Origin: Arthrobacter sp. PvP023
GTDB taxonomy: Bacteria; Actinomycetota; Actinomycetes; Actinomycetales; Micrococcaceae
Direction of reading: 5' to 3'
Length of the DNA stretch: 64,000 nucleotides
Assembly (NCBI RefSeq): GCF_017832975.1
Contig: NZ_JAFIBI010000001.1
Span: 1,984,001 to 2,048,000, forward strand
The notes beneath the pieces were generated by a model. The model saw only the letters and a program-made list of their open reading frames with translations. It was not told where the DNA came from and did not search any database. Positions 56,021 through 64,000 of the stretch are shown here, one piece after another. Numbering within the stretch: the first letter of the stretch is position 1; every line of letters begins with the position of its first letter. Both the position numbers and the translations under genes were made by a program.

Positions 56021-56479
56021 TTAGCTCGGTTTCTTCTGCAACATTCGTCGGTGCTGCCTGAACCACTTGCTGTACTTAGGTCGGCCAGTCGTCAAGTCTC
56101 CCTCGATGTTCCGCAGCCACGGTACCCGCGCCCCGTCCCGAAAGGAGATCCGCGGCACTTCCAAGCTCCGGTACGTCGTCTCCTCGCCAGGGTGGAGCAC
56201 CTGTCGCGCTCCCGCCTCAATCTGCCGGCCACCATGGTGGTAGAAAAAGACATCGTAGACCGACTCGTCGCTGTTGTTGCGGATGTGGAACCAGCGGTCC
56301 TCCATCGGCTCACCCGGGATGAAGTAGCTGAAGTAGTACACGATGCGGCGGGCCTGAGACGTGCGGCGCAGCTTTGAATCTCTGCGGATGACGTAGAAGG
56401 TGGCGAAGAAGGCCGAGCCGGCGAAGACGGCTGACGCCCATTGCCCGACGGTTCCCCACGATGACGGGTCGAATTCCAT
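56021..56479 (-). CDS. Hypothetical membrane-anchored protein
   Basis: The 152-aa protein has one N-terminal membrane helix (WASAVFAGSAFFATFYVIR), a basic patch (RRDSKLRRTSQARR), and a beta-rich domain (IVYYFSYFIPGEPMEDRWFHIRNNSDESVYDVFFYHHGGR...LHPGEETTYRSLEVPRISFRD). The layout suggests an immunoglobulin-like sandwich on a single anchor. ATG 56479 was chosen; TTG 56521 would add 14 residues. No family was recognised, and it is transcribed opposite to the next gene. Confidence 0.6.
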   Translation of the reverse strand: MEFDPSSWGTVGQWASAVFAGSAFFATFYVIRRDSKLRRTSQARRIVYYFSYFIPGEPMEDRWFHIRNNSDESVYDVFFYHHGGRQIEAGARQVLHPGEETTYRSLEVPRISFRDGARVPWLRNIEGDLTTGRPKYSKWFRQHRRMLQKKPS

Positions 56480-56660
56480 GCGGTCAGTCTGCCAGAAATA
56501 GCGGACGGTCTTGCCGAGCAAGTCGGAAGGGCCGTCCCTTGTGACTGCAACCTGCCTCAGACCTTGGCCTCCCTACTAAGGGCGCCTCCCACACTTCCGG
56601 CTCGCACGATGACATGCTCATGCAGGCTGGTACAGAGTCCAACCGAGCGAAAGGAAGCGC

Positions 56661-57077
56661 GTGAAATTCTTCATCCCCGACGTTGAGCCCGACAAGCAGG
56701 AGGAAATGTATGAGACCTTCGCTGCCATGTGCAGAATGCGCCCCTTGCCGGATGGCCAACGCATCCAATCAATCACTTGGGACAAGACTCCGGTAGAGAC
56801 GTGGACTGCAGAGATTGGTAAGCCGCTATCGGGCACAAGGCAGAAGGTGACTGGAAGGGGTGCCACACGCAGGGAAAGTACCGATCGGTTGGTTGATCAG
56901 GCTACTGTCCTGGCCATCTTCTCGGGGAATCCGTACATGGTGGTGACAGATAGAAGGCTCGATCCGACCGTGAGGTCTGCCTGGGATAACCCGTTTCTGG
57001 CAGATTCCTCGCCAAGCTCCGTAACGAAGTTCGAAGCTTCTGAAGCTCCCGAAGCAAATGATTCGGTTGCCGGGTGA
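56661..57077 (+). CDS. Hypothetical protein
   Basis: The 138-aa soluble protein begins KFFIPDVEPDKQEEMYETFA. The centre is GKPLSGTRQKVTGRGATRRESTDRL followed by VLAIFSGNPYMVVTDRRLD, and the tail is Ser/Glu/Ala-rich. GTG 56661 is preceded by AAGGAAG (56651-56657). The alternation of strands suggests a small alpha/beta fold. I could not assign a family. Confidence 0.6.
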   Translation: MKFFIPDVEPDKQEEMYETFAAMCRMRPLPDGQRIQSITWDKTPVETWTAEIGKPLSGTRQKVTGRGATRRESTDRLVDQATVLAIFSGNPYMVVTDRRLDPTVRSAWDNPFLADSSPSSVTKFEASEAPEANDSVAG

Positions 57078-57527
57078 CCGCCGGCTCTGCTACATCCGAA
57101 CTTCAGCACTGCGGCCACGCGCGCGCGGAGGTTAAGGCGAGGTCCGGACCTAAGTCCTGACGTTGCCGCCTTTCACAGGGTCGCCTCTGTTTCCCTGGGA
57201 GAATTCACGGTGGCGACCCGACTTCGAGCAACCCGTGGCTCGAAGTGGGGTACCGGCCGGTCCCTTGATCGTGATGTCCGCAACTTGGGGAAACCTATTC
57301 CTAGGTGTCCGGCGCTCGTCGTTCCCGACCCGGACTGGCCACATGGGAATAGGTCACGCAGCTTGAGCTGTGCGGAGGGCTCCATCTGGGCGCTAGTGTG
57401 CACAAACAAACCGCTCCCAGTGGCACCGATGTTATGGGGGCCGTCAGCCGTGGAAGCTCTGGCAAAGAGGGACTTGTGCTGCCAGGAACGGCCAGCAACT
57501 AAGCCATTACCTGCATACGATTGGGCT
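57078..57527. other. Intergenic stretch ahead of the second BldC-like gene
   Basis: No believable gene was found. Several imperfect palindromes occur (for example around 57180-57300, GGTCGCC and matching CGACC motifs). TACGAT at 57516-57521, 6 bases before ATG 57528, looks like a -10 box for a leaderless transcript. Confidence 0.4.
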
Positions 57528-57782
57528 ATGACCGCACAAAACAAATCCGCTGCGCGCTTCATGACCATGGAGCAGGTCGCCGAAGAGCTAAATGTCGGCA
57601 TTCCCCAGGTCCGTTCATTGCTTAAGAGCGGGGAGCTGCGGGGACTGCAGATAGGTGCCCGGGGACTGTGGAGAATAGGCGTGCAGGACTTTGAGGATTA
57701 CATAACCGAGGCATACCGCCAGACCGCCGAGCGTCGTGAGATGGAGGCTGTCGAAGCAAACCCGGCTGAAACCCAAGCATAA
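57528..57782 (+). CDS. BldC/excisionase-like helix-turn-helix protein (second copy)
   Basis: The 84-aa protein resembles the 71-aa protein at 2934-3149: FMTMEQVAEELNVGIPQVRSLLKSGELRGLQIGARGLWRI, then DFEDYITEAYRQTAERR. It carries a different N-terminus and an acidic tail. Its position within a serine-integrase island makes a role as recombination directionality factor (Xis) possible; BldC-like regulation is the other choice. A TACGAT -10 candidate sits 6 bases before the ATG and there is no ribosome-binding site, so it may be leaderless. Confidence 0.85.
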   Translation: MTAQNKSAARFMTMEQVAEELNVGIPQVRSLLKSGELRGLQIGARGLWRIGVQDFEDYITEAYRQTAERREMEAVEANPAETQA

Positions 57783-58061
57783 GGGGGGATCCCTGTGGTT
57801 GTAGAACCGTGCGCAGCAGGACAGGCGTTTTCGACGCCGGAGATGTAAATGACGACCAGACCACGTTAAGCGGAGGAGGACTGCGAATTAGTGGCGCCAC
57901 GGCTTTGCGGAAAGCTACCTTGGGGAGCGCTACTAATAGCTGCGGCAAGGCTGATGCAGCACATTCAGGAGCAACTCCATTTTCTTGCTCCTATCGGTCC
58001 GAGCATAAAGCCGCTAAAATCGGCCGACGAGGTAAATCGCCAATCATAGGCAGGCGAAGTC

Positions 58062-59389
58062 ATGAATACCGCGATGTACTACCCGCTGTTCTACCCGTCT
58101 GAGTCGTGGCTCAGAATGGCGTCACTTCTCTGGGAACGTGTCTACGTGATGCACACGGACGATGCGCCGCGAATGTCAGCCTCTCTGGACGAACTCGACG
58201 AAGCCCTGGGCGGGGTGTTGGAGATCGTCAAGCCCTGGGACACCGTCGCGACAGTACAAAAAGAGATTAAGGTCCCCATTAGGGGAGATGAACGGTGGGA
58301 TAAGGCTCTACAAATGTACGTCGCACCGACCAGGTGGGAGAAACGTACCGAAGAACGCTCTGTGAGGGTGGATGAGGTTACGGATTCTAACGAGACCGTA
58401 GCTCAATTCGCCTCTTGGCTGGATCTGAGATCGGAGCTCTTGTCCAGACAGATGGAAGAGTCGCAATCGGATATGGCGATGCTGAGCAGGGGGAAGTTGG
58501 GGGGGGGCCCGTGCTCGATTTGCTTTCCGAGCATGGTCTTCTCCGCTACCAGGATGAGCCCGGCGACCGGCGAATTCCTCGGTGGGAAAAAGATGTGGGC
58601 TATGAAACTCCGTTGCGGGACCCAGAACAAGGATCCGACGAGGAACGCTACAAGACGTTGATTCGTCAGGCAGATCTTGAAGGTCGTGGCGGCAACAGCC
58701 AAGCTGCAACTGCGTTGCGCGCCGCAGCCCGCGAAATACTGCGACGAAACGAAGTCACAGTCCCCAAATTGGGCAAATACTACCTCCCGAGAGATGTGGC
58801 CTTTCACTATCTCTCCCTATGCGCGGGCAGACTTGCTGTAATGGGCCAGCGAGACCTCGTAACTGACCGGGGGCAGTTTACCGACGTCGTTCTGTCGAGC
58901 GATCTTCAGTTGCGGGGGGAGGTGGCCACAGCGGTTATTGAGGCATACCTTCCCGCTGATCTTCTCCATGTTGAGGTTCAGCGACTGGCTGAGTGCCGTG
59001 AAGAACTAAGTGTCAATCGACTCAAATTCCAGGCAGAGATCCACGGCTTGGTGAAAACATTCTCAGAGGTAGCATCTGTCGATACTTTTGAATCGCTTAA
59101 GGGTCAGCTTGTCCAGATCGGCCAAGAACGGATCAAACAGACGCAGCGAACTTACCGTCGAGCTAAGTTTGACGTGTCGCCGCAGGCGCTAATGGTGTCA
59201 CTCACTCCCCCCGCCTTAGCCACAGCCGCCGAATCGGTGCTTCAGTCGGGCGTTATCGGTCCAATTGGATTGGCAGCTACCTTGGCGCTGTTCGCTGCTG
59301 GTAAGGTCTTGGATCTGCGCCAGGCACGCACCAACCGGGACGCATCGCCGTGGTCATACGTGCTTGACCTGTCCCAGCGACTTCACTGA
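58062..59389 (+). pseudogene. DUF6236-like protein gene interrupted at a run of nine G
   Basis: The first frame (ATG 58062) encodes an N-terminus with YYPLFYPSESWLRMASLLWERVYVM and continues to SDMAMLSRGKL. At G9 (58499-58507) the continuation moves to another frame, where VLDLLSEHGLLRYQDEP and the remaining 295 residues lie. The two halves join into one protein of about 440 aa. The N-terminus fits DUF6236, and the C-terminal part ends with a hydrophobic stretch (ALATAAESVL...GLAATLALFAAGKVL). Adding one G (or removing two) would restore the frame, so this may be phase-variable, dead, or a sequencing error. Confidence 0.65.
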
Positions 59390-59768
59390 CCGCCGCACGT
59401 AATTCAATCGCGCATGGCCGACGCAGCAATTTTAAGGAGCCCGGCGTTGGCCTCGCTACTTGGAAAATCGGGGTCTTGGGATGGGATTTGTCGCTCATGC
59501 TCGGTTTGTATCTGGCAACGACTCTGATAGTCCGTTGCTGGGGCCGCTTGCTGTGACGGCTGGATGACTGGTTGTTGCGGAGATGAGGCTCTGTGCTGTC
59601 TCTCAACATTCTCCTATCGGGGAGGGCACGCTGTATGTCGGGGTTGGCGTCACTGGCTGCAGTCGGCTGCCGTGACGAGTAGCGCCGTCCGAGGGGACGC
59701 TGGACTAGGCATGCTCAGTCCCCCTATGAACTCGATCGCGAGATTAACGGGTTGTACTGCTGCGGGTG
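59390..59768. other. Intergenic stretch between convergent genes
   Basis: No gene was recognised. Frames on either strand are short and lack ribosome-binding sites. No strong hairpin was noticed. Confidence 0.4.
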
Positions 59769-61835
59769 CTACCTGAATACGCTGCCAGGTTCAGGAGGGG
59801 GCTTTTCAAGCTCTATTTTGTACTTGAGACTGAGTCCAGCAACTGAGTTCGTGATTTCGTGTTCTCCCCGGCCGTAGGCGTCCCGCAAAACGTGATGAAT
59901 AGGCAGCACCTGCCCCACCGAAGCGTAGATGTAGGTGGCATGGCGTGGGGATGCTGGCGCTGGAAAAATGGCCAAGTTGAAGCGTGCCACGTCCTCTGGC
60001 ACCGGCCTCCAATTGCCGTCACGGACGACCGGCAGAAAACGCCGAACTAGGACGTTGTCGTTTTGATATTCCTGCATCGACAACTCGATATCGTATGGCC
60101 CGCTCGAGTCTCGCTCGGCTTTAACCTCAAGGAGAACCATCTTCATCTGGTATGGCTTCGCAGGGGGATCCATCACCATTGCGTTGCGGATGGCATTCCC
60201 GTACGCGATGTGACCATTGTCGTTTGGGTGTGCAGTTCCGAGCTTGTTTCCCTGAGTCTTATATGAACTCTCGTAGCTAGTGAACCAACTCTGGTTGCCG
60301 ATCCCGCCCTGGATTGCTTCTGCAACACTGCCGGCGGGGCAGTAGGAATGATCAGTGAAGAGCTCTGTCAGGCTCGAAATCTTGTTCCATCGATGAGAAT
60401 CGACTCGGTACTTGTGTGCGGCCTGAGATACCTTCTGATTCAGCCTGTCACCCCACGCTCGCATGGATCTTCCGTCAGCTTCCCCCAGCCCTCGTCCCTG
60501 GAGATGCAGCTTACCGCAGGCCCCGCCTTTGAAAACGTCTGCCGGGTAATCATTAACGTAGATCTCGCGTGTCTGCGGAAGATGTACTTGAATGGCATCC
60601 GCAAGAGCGTCGTATTTCTTCCTGAGGGCAGGATCCTCACCCCGGGCACCATCGATTTGGTCGGAGATACCCCCATCTCCCAGACAGTCGATATGGCCGG
60701 CAATCTCCGGTCGATGTGGTGTGGCTGGAGAATGACCGATCCTATCTGCTGGCACGTACAGCGCATCATATGAGCCGGGTCTCTTGACTGGCTTGTAACC
60801 TCCGGGCCAGCAGGCCGGGGCTCCGACACAGCCGTTACGGATTACGGTCGTAACGCAATTGGAGATTATGGTACTGAAATGAAGGTCGTTGATGCCGGCG
60901 GACACTATTAAGGCGTCTATGACGCGACCGCTCGCTTCCCCGGGTCTCCTCACAGATTCACGCGCGGCGAGTATCTGGGGAGGAAGCGTAGGCAGTATCA
61001 GGGTTGAACCGATTGTGGATTTTGGGGGAGGTTCCGCACCCGCGTATCGGGTGTCGATGAGCTCCCAGATCCTGGCTCCGGAACAGGCAAAGCTTAAGAA
61101 TGTTACGGATGTGTGGCTATCCTCGAAGGATCTGGCCGCGCGTGCAGGGCCACTGTTCTTTGATCGATGACATCTCCGATCGGCCCATTCGACATCCTTC
61201 ACCGTGAACCAAACGCTCATTTCAGCGTAAAACGTATCGTCCCCCCTTGTGACGTATTGACCCGGCTTGTCTGGATTTCCTTCGCCAGAAGCCAACGAAT
61301 CACCGATAACTACAATGAGGCGGTCTTTGACGGTGATTACTTGACGGTGTTCTCGGCTGACCCCTTCCGTCCCCCCGCCCCAAGCAGTGTGAAGCGTGAG
61401 GTTGACAACATAGTTGCCCAGTTTTGGAAGTTGGACCTTCAAACTGCAATTAGAGGTCTTCCTCGTTACATTCCACGAACCGACGCCGGTCACGTCGAAT
61501 GTGTAGTCGGTGATGCGGCGGGTGGATCTGGAACTGCATGCATCGAGGTTCACAGGCCACGACGCTGGGTTGACGAAGGACTCCTGATATGTTCCCTTGC
61601 TGGGGATGAAGGCCTGCCAGCTCTCGTCGAAACGCCCAGGCACACTATACGAAAGCGCCGGTCTTGCATCCTCGTCAAGTATTTGCTGGGCTTGGCCCAA
61701 GCGGTCATCATCACCAGGACGAATCATGCTATTGAAGTTCGCAGTCCTGGCCACCGTTGTGTTTACAGGTAATGCCAGGACAGCCGCCACAAGAAGGCTG
61801 TGGGATAGCCGCCGGTGCCTGAGTCTAAGACGCAC
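59769..61835 (-). CDS. Secreted SGNH/GDSL hydrolase
   Basis: The 688-aa protein has a signal peptide (LRLRHRRLSHSLLVAAVLALPVNTTVA) and an N-terminal beta-rich region. A SGNH hydrolase domain follows: block I VVIGDSLASGEG near residue 177, block III SAGINDLHFS near 308, and block V HPNDNGHIAYG near 560. A C-terminal beta domain completes it. Several Cys pairs fit an extracellular protein. SGNH enzymes hydrolyse esters of lipids or of acylated polysaccharides. GTG 61835 is preceded by GGGGGA; the open frame extends to 61862 without such a site. The gene stands alone on the island and may be cargo. Confidence 0.82.
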   Translation of the reverse strand: MRLRLRHRRLSHSLLVAAVLALPVNTTVARTANFNSMIRPGDDDRLGQAQQILDEDARPALSYSVPGRFDESWQAFIPSKGTYQESFVNPASWPVNLDACSSRSTRRITDYTFDVTGVGSWNVTRKTSNCSLKVQLPKLGNYVVNLTLHTAWGGGTEGVSREHRQVITVKDRLIVVIGDSLASGEGNPDKPGQYVTRGDDTFYAEMSVWFTVKDVEWADRRCHRSKNSGPARAARSFEDSHTSVTFLSFACSGARIWELIDTRYAGAEPPPKSTIGSTLILPTLPPQILAARESVRRPGEASGRVIDALIVSAGINDLHFSTIISNCVTTVIRNGCVGAPACWPGGYKPVKRPGSYDALYVPADRIGHSPATPHRPEIAGHIDCLGDGGISDQIDGARGEDPALRKKYDALADAIQVHLPQTREIYVNDYPADVFKGGACGKLHLQGRGLGEADGRSMRAWGDRLNQKVSQAAHKYRVDSHRWNKISSLTELFTDHSYCPAGSVAEAIQGGIGNQSWFTSYESSYKTQGNKLGTAHPNDNGHIAYGNAIRNAMVMDPPAKPYQMKMVLLEVKAERDSSGPYDIELSMQEYQNDNVLVRRFLPVVRDGNWRPVPEDVARFNLAIFPAPASPRHATYIYASVGQVLPIHHVLRDAYGRGEHEITNSVAGLSLKYKIELEKPPPEPGSVFR

Positions 61836-62697
61836 GGATTCCCCCGCAAAGGAAGGTCCCACTATGAGGACGCGACTGTCTAAAGAGTAGATGTGATAGC
61901 CCAGCCTCTATCAGTACGTGCACCGCCGCGGCCGTGCCAAATAATCACTGCGAGCCGACCACCAGAATCAAAGAAGTCTGAGAAGAATTCGCTCTCAGCA
62001 AGTCAATGCGCTAAGTAGGGTATGGTCTACGCCCACATACTCTTGCTGTCAATGGTTTTCGTTTCCACCGCATTCCTGCAAACCGTTTCCGAGGAAAAAG
62101 CTTCTCTAATGGGTAGGGTCGACCCGAGTTCCAATTGTTGTGCGCTATGGGTTACGCGGTCCGGCTGGTAGCGAACTATGAAGGATGCCACCTTGTGCGA
62201 AGTATCAGGGATTAGGGACCGCGATGAGGTGAGGCACAGGAGGCGGAGCGCCAAGCCAAAGACACTAGCGAAATCCGTCGGAGAGCCCGCTCAGCGGGGA
62301 CTGTCCGAGACGATTCGAGGGACCGTCGTCATGCCTGAGGCGTGGTGGTTCCGCCGGCCTCGTTGAGTCGACTCGGGTTCCTTCCGACGAGTATGCGGAC
62401 AAAATTCGTCGCAGCGGCGCCCCCTGAAGCGCAACTGCAGTCACCCGACGGCCAATTGCGCCGTTGCAGGCATTGGACACATTGTGGGGCGGGCGCCCAG
62501 GTTGCGGTGTGTGCCAACCGTCAGCGCCCCGGTCCAGGAAGCGTGTCAATTTCGCGGCCGCGGAACCTGGGCTGCACCGTTGGACTGGGTCGCCTGGTCG
62601 ATGGAACGACTCATGGCTGGTGCTCTCCCGTCGGAAGCAACCACGTCGGTGGCCAGAGGGCATCGTCCAGGCATGGCACTAGGCGGTTCTTCCCGCG
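61836..62697. other. Long stretch without recognised gene
   Basis: Overlapping frames on both strands (for example 62342-62731 and 62265-62663) are Arg/Pro-rich and not protein-like. The middle (61900-62160) is less GC-rich than the surroundings and may hold promoter elements or a decayed gene. Nothing more specific was seen. Confidence 0.4.
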
Positions 62698-63009
62698 CTA
62701 CCGGCCCATCGGTCGCCGACCGCCGCGATAGGGCGTGTTCCTTGCTGCCGAATCTGGCGGGACAAGTAGCGCGGTCACTGGTACGTCGAGCACATCGGCA
62801 ATATCCCAAAGTCGCTCGTAGGCCACGCTCTTCTTGCCCCACTCGATCCCGATGATCATGTTCCGGCTCAACCCGGACTCCAAGGCCAAAGCTTCTTGGG
62901 AGAGTGCCTGCTCAAGTCTTAGCTCTCGTATCCGCGCCCCGACGATTGCCCTACGTTCAGCCCACCGGAGTGTCTGCTCCTGGGAGGACTGGTGCGGGCG
63001 AGTGGGCAT
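62698..63009 (-). CDS. XRE-family helix-turn-helix regulator
   Basis: The 103-aa protein carries a Cro/CI-type domain (about residues 22-80: GARIRELRLEQALSQEALALESGLSRNMIIGIEWGKKSVAYERLWDIADVLDVPVTALL). This fold binds operator DNA as a dimer and is typical of phage, plasmid and toxin-antitoxin regulation. It is divergent from the HNH endonuclease gene, with 225 bases between them, so it may control that promoter. Start ATG 63009. Confidence 0.88.
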   Translation of the reverse strand: MPTRPHQSSQEQTLRWAERRAIVGARIRELRLEQALSQEALALESGLSRNMIIGIEWGKKSVAYERLWDIADVLDVPVTALLVPPDSAARNTPYRGGRRPMGR

Positions 63010-63234
63010 AGATCAATGCCAGCCAATAATGTCAGACTTGTCTGCTCTACTAGTGCTACATGCACCGACTGGTGCTCGCCTACACGATGTGAGCGGACGA
63101 TGGAGACACCACAACCTGGGACGATAACTCCTACTGACACGGCGGGTGCCGTGGGATCTAAGCCAACGGAATCCAAGGAATGCAGCAGACTTGGACCCAG
63201 ACCGGATAGTGATCATCCCGTCGCGACACCCCCG

Positions 63235-64000
63235 ATGAGGTCAGATCGTGAGCGTTTCTACGATAAGACGCGCCCGGGAGAGGGTGGGTGCTTGCTTTGG
63301 ACTGCGGGCAAGACCCTGGCAGGACATGGGAAGTTCATGTTCCACGGTAAGACCATGCTTGCCCACCGCATGGCGTGGTTTTTTGAGCACGGTGAGATCC
63401 TTTCGCGAGACCAATTGCTGTTGCACTCATGCAATGTCCCGTCCTGCGTGGAAGTCTCCCACCTAAGGATTGGAACGCACGCTGAGAACATGGCAGACAG
63501 GGTGGCCGCCGGCAACTATGCCGCTACTCGGGGCATGAGCTGTTCATTCGCCAGATTCACCGACGAAGAAGTCGCCCGCATGCGTGAAATGATCGCGGAA
63601 GGAATGAAGCAGCGCGAGATTGCTGCGCTCTTCGAGTGTTCCCAGTCGTACATCTCTGCGATCGCGCGAGGAAAAATCCGCGCCCACCCGACCAGCGAGC
63701 CATCGCCGGCGATCCTCGCCCAACGGGAGCGGGAGGCCAGGGCCAGTGCCAACCGGCAGAGAATCGATGAGATCATCTCTGTCGTCCACCCGGACGATGA
63801 AATCGTCGGCGAGGAATGGCGGCCAACACCGTTCGAGGGCTACATGGTCAGCTCCCTCGGCAGAGTCCGCGGGAGGACGATGATTATCCTCAAACTGTTC
63901 ATCAGGGAGGGAGATTACGCTATCGTCCACTGCGGAAATCGGAATCCCCAAGCGGTGCACATCTTAGTCTGCGAGGCGTGGCACGGTCCCCGGCCGGCGC
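63235..64000 (+). CDS. Two-module HNH/NUMOD4 endonuclease (3' end outside window)
   Basis: The frame is open from ATG 63235 to the last base (255 codons), with no stop codon. Residues 1-100 form an HNH-type module: FYDKTRPGEGGCLLWTAGK, then LAHRMAWFFEHGE, then LLHSCNVPSCVEVSHLRIGTHAENMADR, which holds the paired Cys and His residues. Residues 110-150 form a helix-turn-helix (DEEVARMREMIAEGMKQREIAALFECSQSYISAIARGK). From about 185 a NUMOD4 motif (EEWRPTPFEGYMVSSLGRVRG) and the start of a second HNH-like region (VHILVCEAWHGPRP) follow. Homing and phage HNH nucleases share these parts. The gene is easily missed because it has no stop in the window. Confidence 0.85.
   Translation, partial: MRSDRERFYDKTRPGEGGCLLWTAGKTLAGHGKFMFHGKTMLAHRMAWFFEHGEILSRDQLLLHSCNVPSCVEVSHLRIGTHAENMADRVAAGNYAATRGMSCSFARFTDEEVARMREMIAEGMKQREIAALFECSQSYISAIARGKIRAHPTSEPSPAILAQREREARASANRQRIDEIISVVHPDDEIVGEEWRPTPFEGYMVSSLGRVRGRTMIILKLFIREGDYAIVHCGNRNPQAVHILVCEAWHGPRPA

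Noticed and set aside
55715..56377. A 220-codon plus-strand frame
   Set aside because: Arg/Ser/Pro-rich, and opposite a minus-strand gene with a clear membrane helix and beta-rich domain.
62178..62366. A 62-codon frame in the long empty stretch
   Set aside because: Basic and unstructured composition, no ribosome-binding site, no neighbour in an operon.

Overview
The window looks like chromosome of a high-GC actinobacterium close to Arthrobacter/Pseudarthrobacter. The clues are GTG/TTG starts, an NAD-glutamate dehydrogenase of about 180 kDa, a WhiB protein next to a PdtaS-type kinase, BldC-like proteins, an Rv3235-family protein downstream of secA, and a cell-wall galactofuran locus. The genus is inferred from gene content only.

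Layout. (1) 0-12.7 kb, core chromosome: the 3' end of secA, an Rv3235-family protein and a LysM membrane protein, a BldC-like regulator, an orphan SAF/CpaE-like pair, gdh, pdtaS and whiB. (2) 12.65-16.7 kb: an orphan FHA-FtsK/SpoIIIE (EccC-like) ATPase. (3) 16.9-27.2 kb: a cell-envelope glycan locus (glf, glfT2, wzm, wzt, a siderophore-binding lipoprotein, a large membrane protein, a DPM1-like glycosyltransferase, a DUF2304 protein and another GT2). (4) 27.25-32.34 kb: a nest of decayed insertion sequences. Remnant IS30 ends enclose an IS3 element that is itself split by an IS21 element, followed by a frameshifted IS110 transposase. The whole pile sits in what was a terminator hairpin. (5) 32.4-41.4 kb: the envelope locus resumes with a GH25 lysozyme carrying seven LGFP repeats, a GT2, a Wzx-like flippase, an OatA-like acyltransferase and a GT-C enzyme. 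(6) 41.5-64 kb: cpaF (tadA) is cut after its Walker B region and a large serine recombinase starts one base beyond the stop codon. This marks the left end of a genomic island that shows no right end in the window.

The island carries a type ISP restriction-modification enzyme (1618 aa). Divergent to it is a two-gene operon made of a PD-(D/E)XK-like protein (201 aa) and an unrecognised 489-aa protein, which is the best candidate here for an undescribed defence system. Further in are a general stress protein, a helicase-associated-domain protein, a second BldC-like protein, a DUF6236-like gene interrupted at a run of nine G, a secreted SGNH hydrolase, an XRE regulator, and a two-module HNH/NUMOD4 endonuclease that runs off the window end.

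Functionally, Glf makes UDP-galactofuranose, GlfT2 polymerises it, and Wzm/Wzt export the lipid-linked chain. The other glycosyltransferases, flippase and acyltransferase probably build or decorate a further surface polymer. The LGFP repeats of the lysozyme suggest it works in the same wall. No rRNA, CRISPR array or complete tRNA gene was seen.
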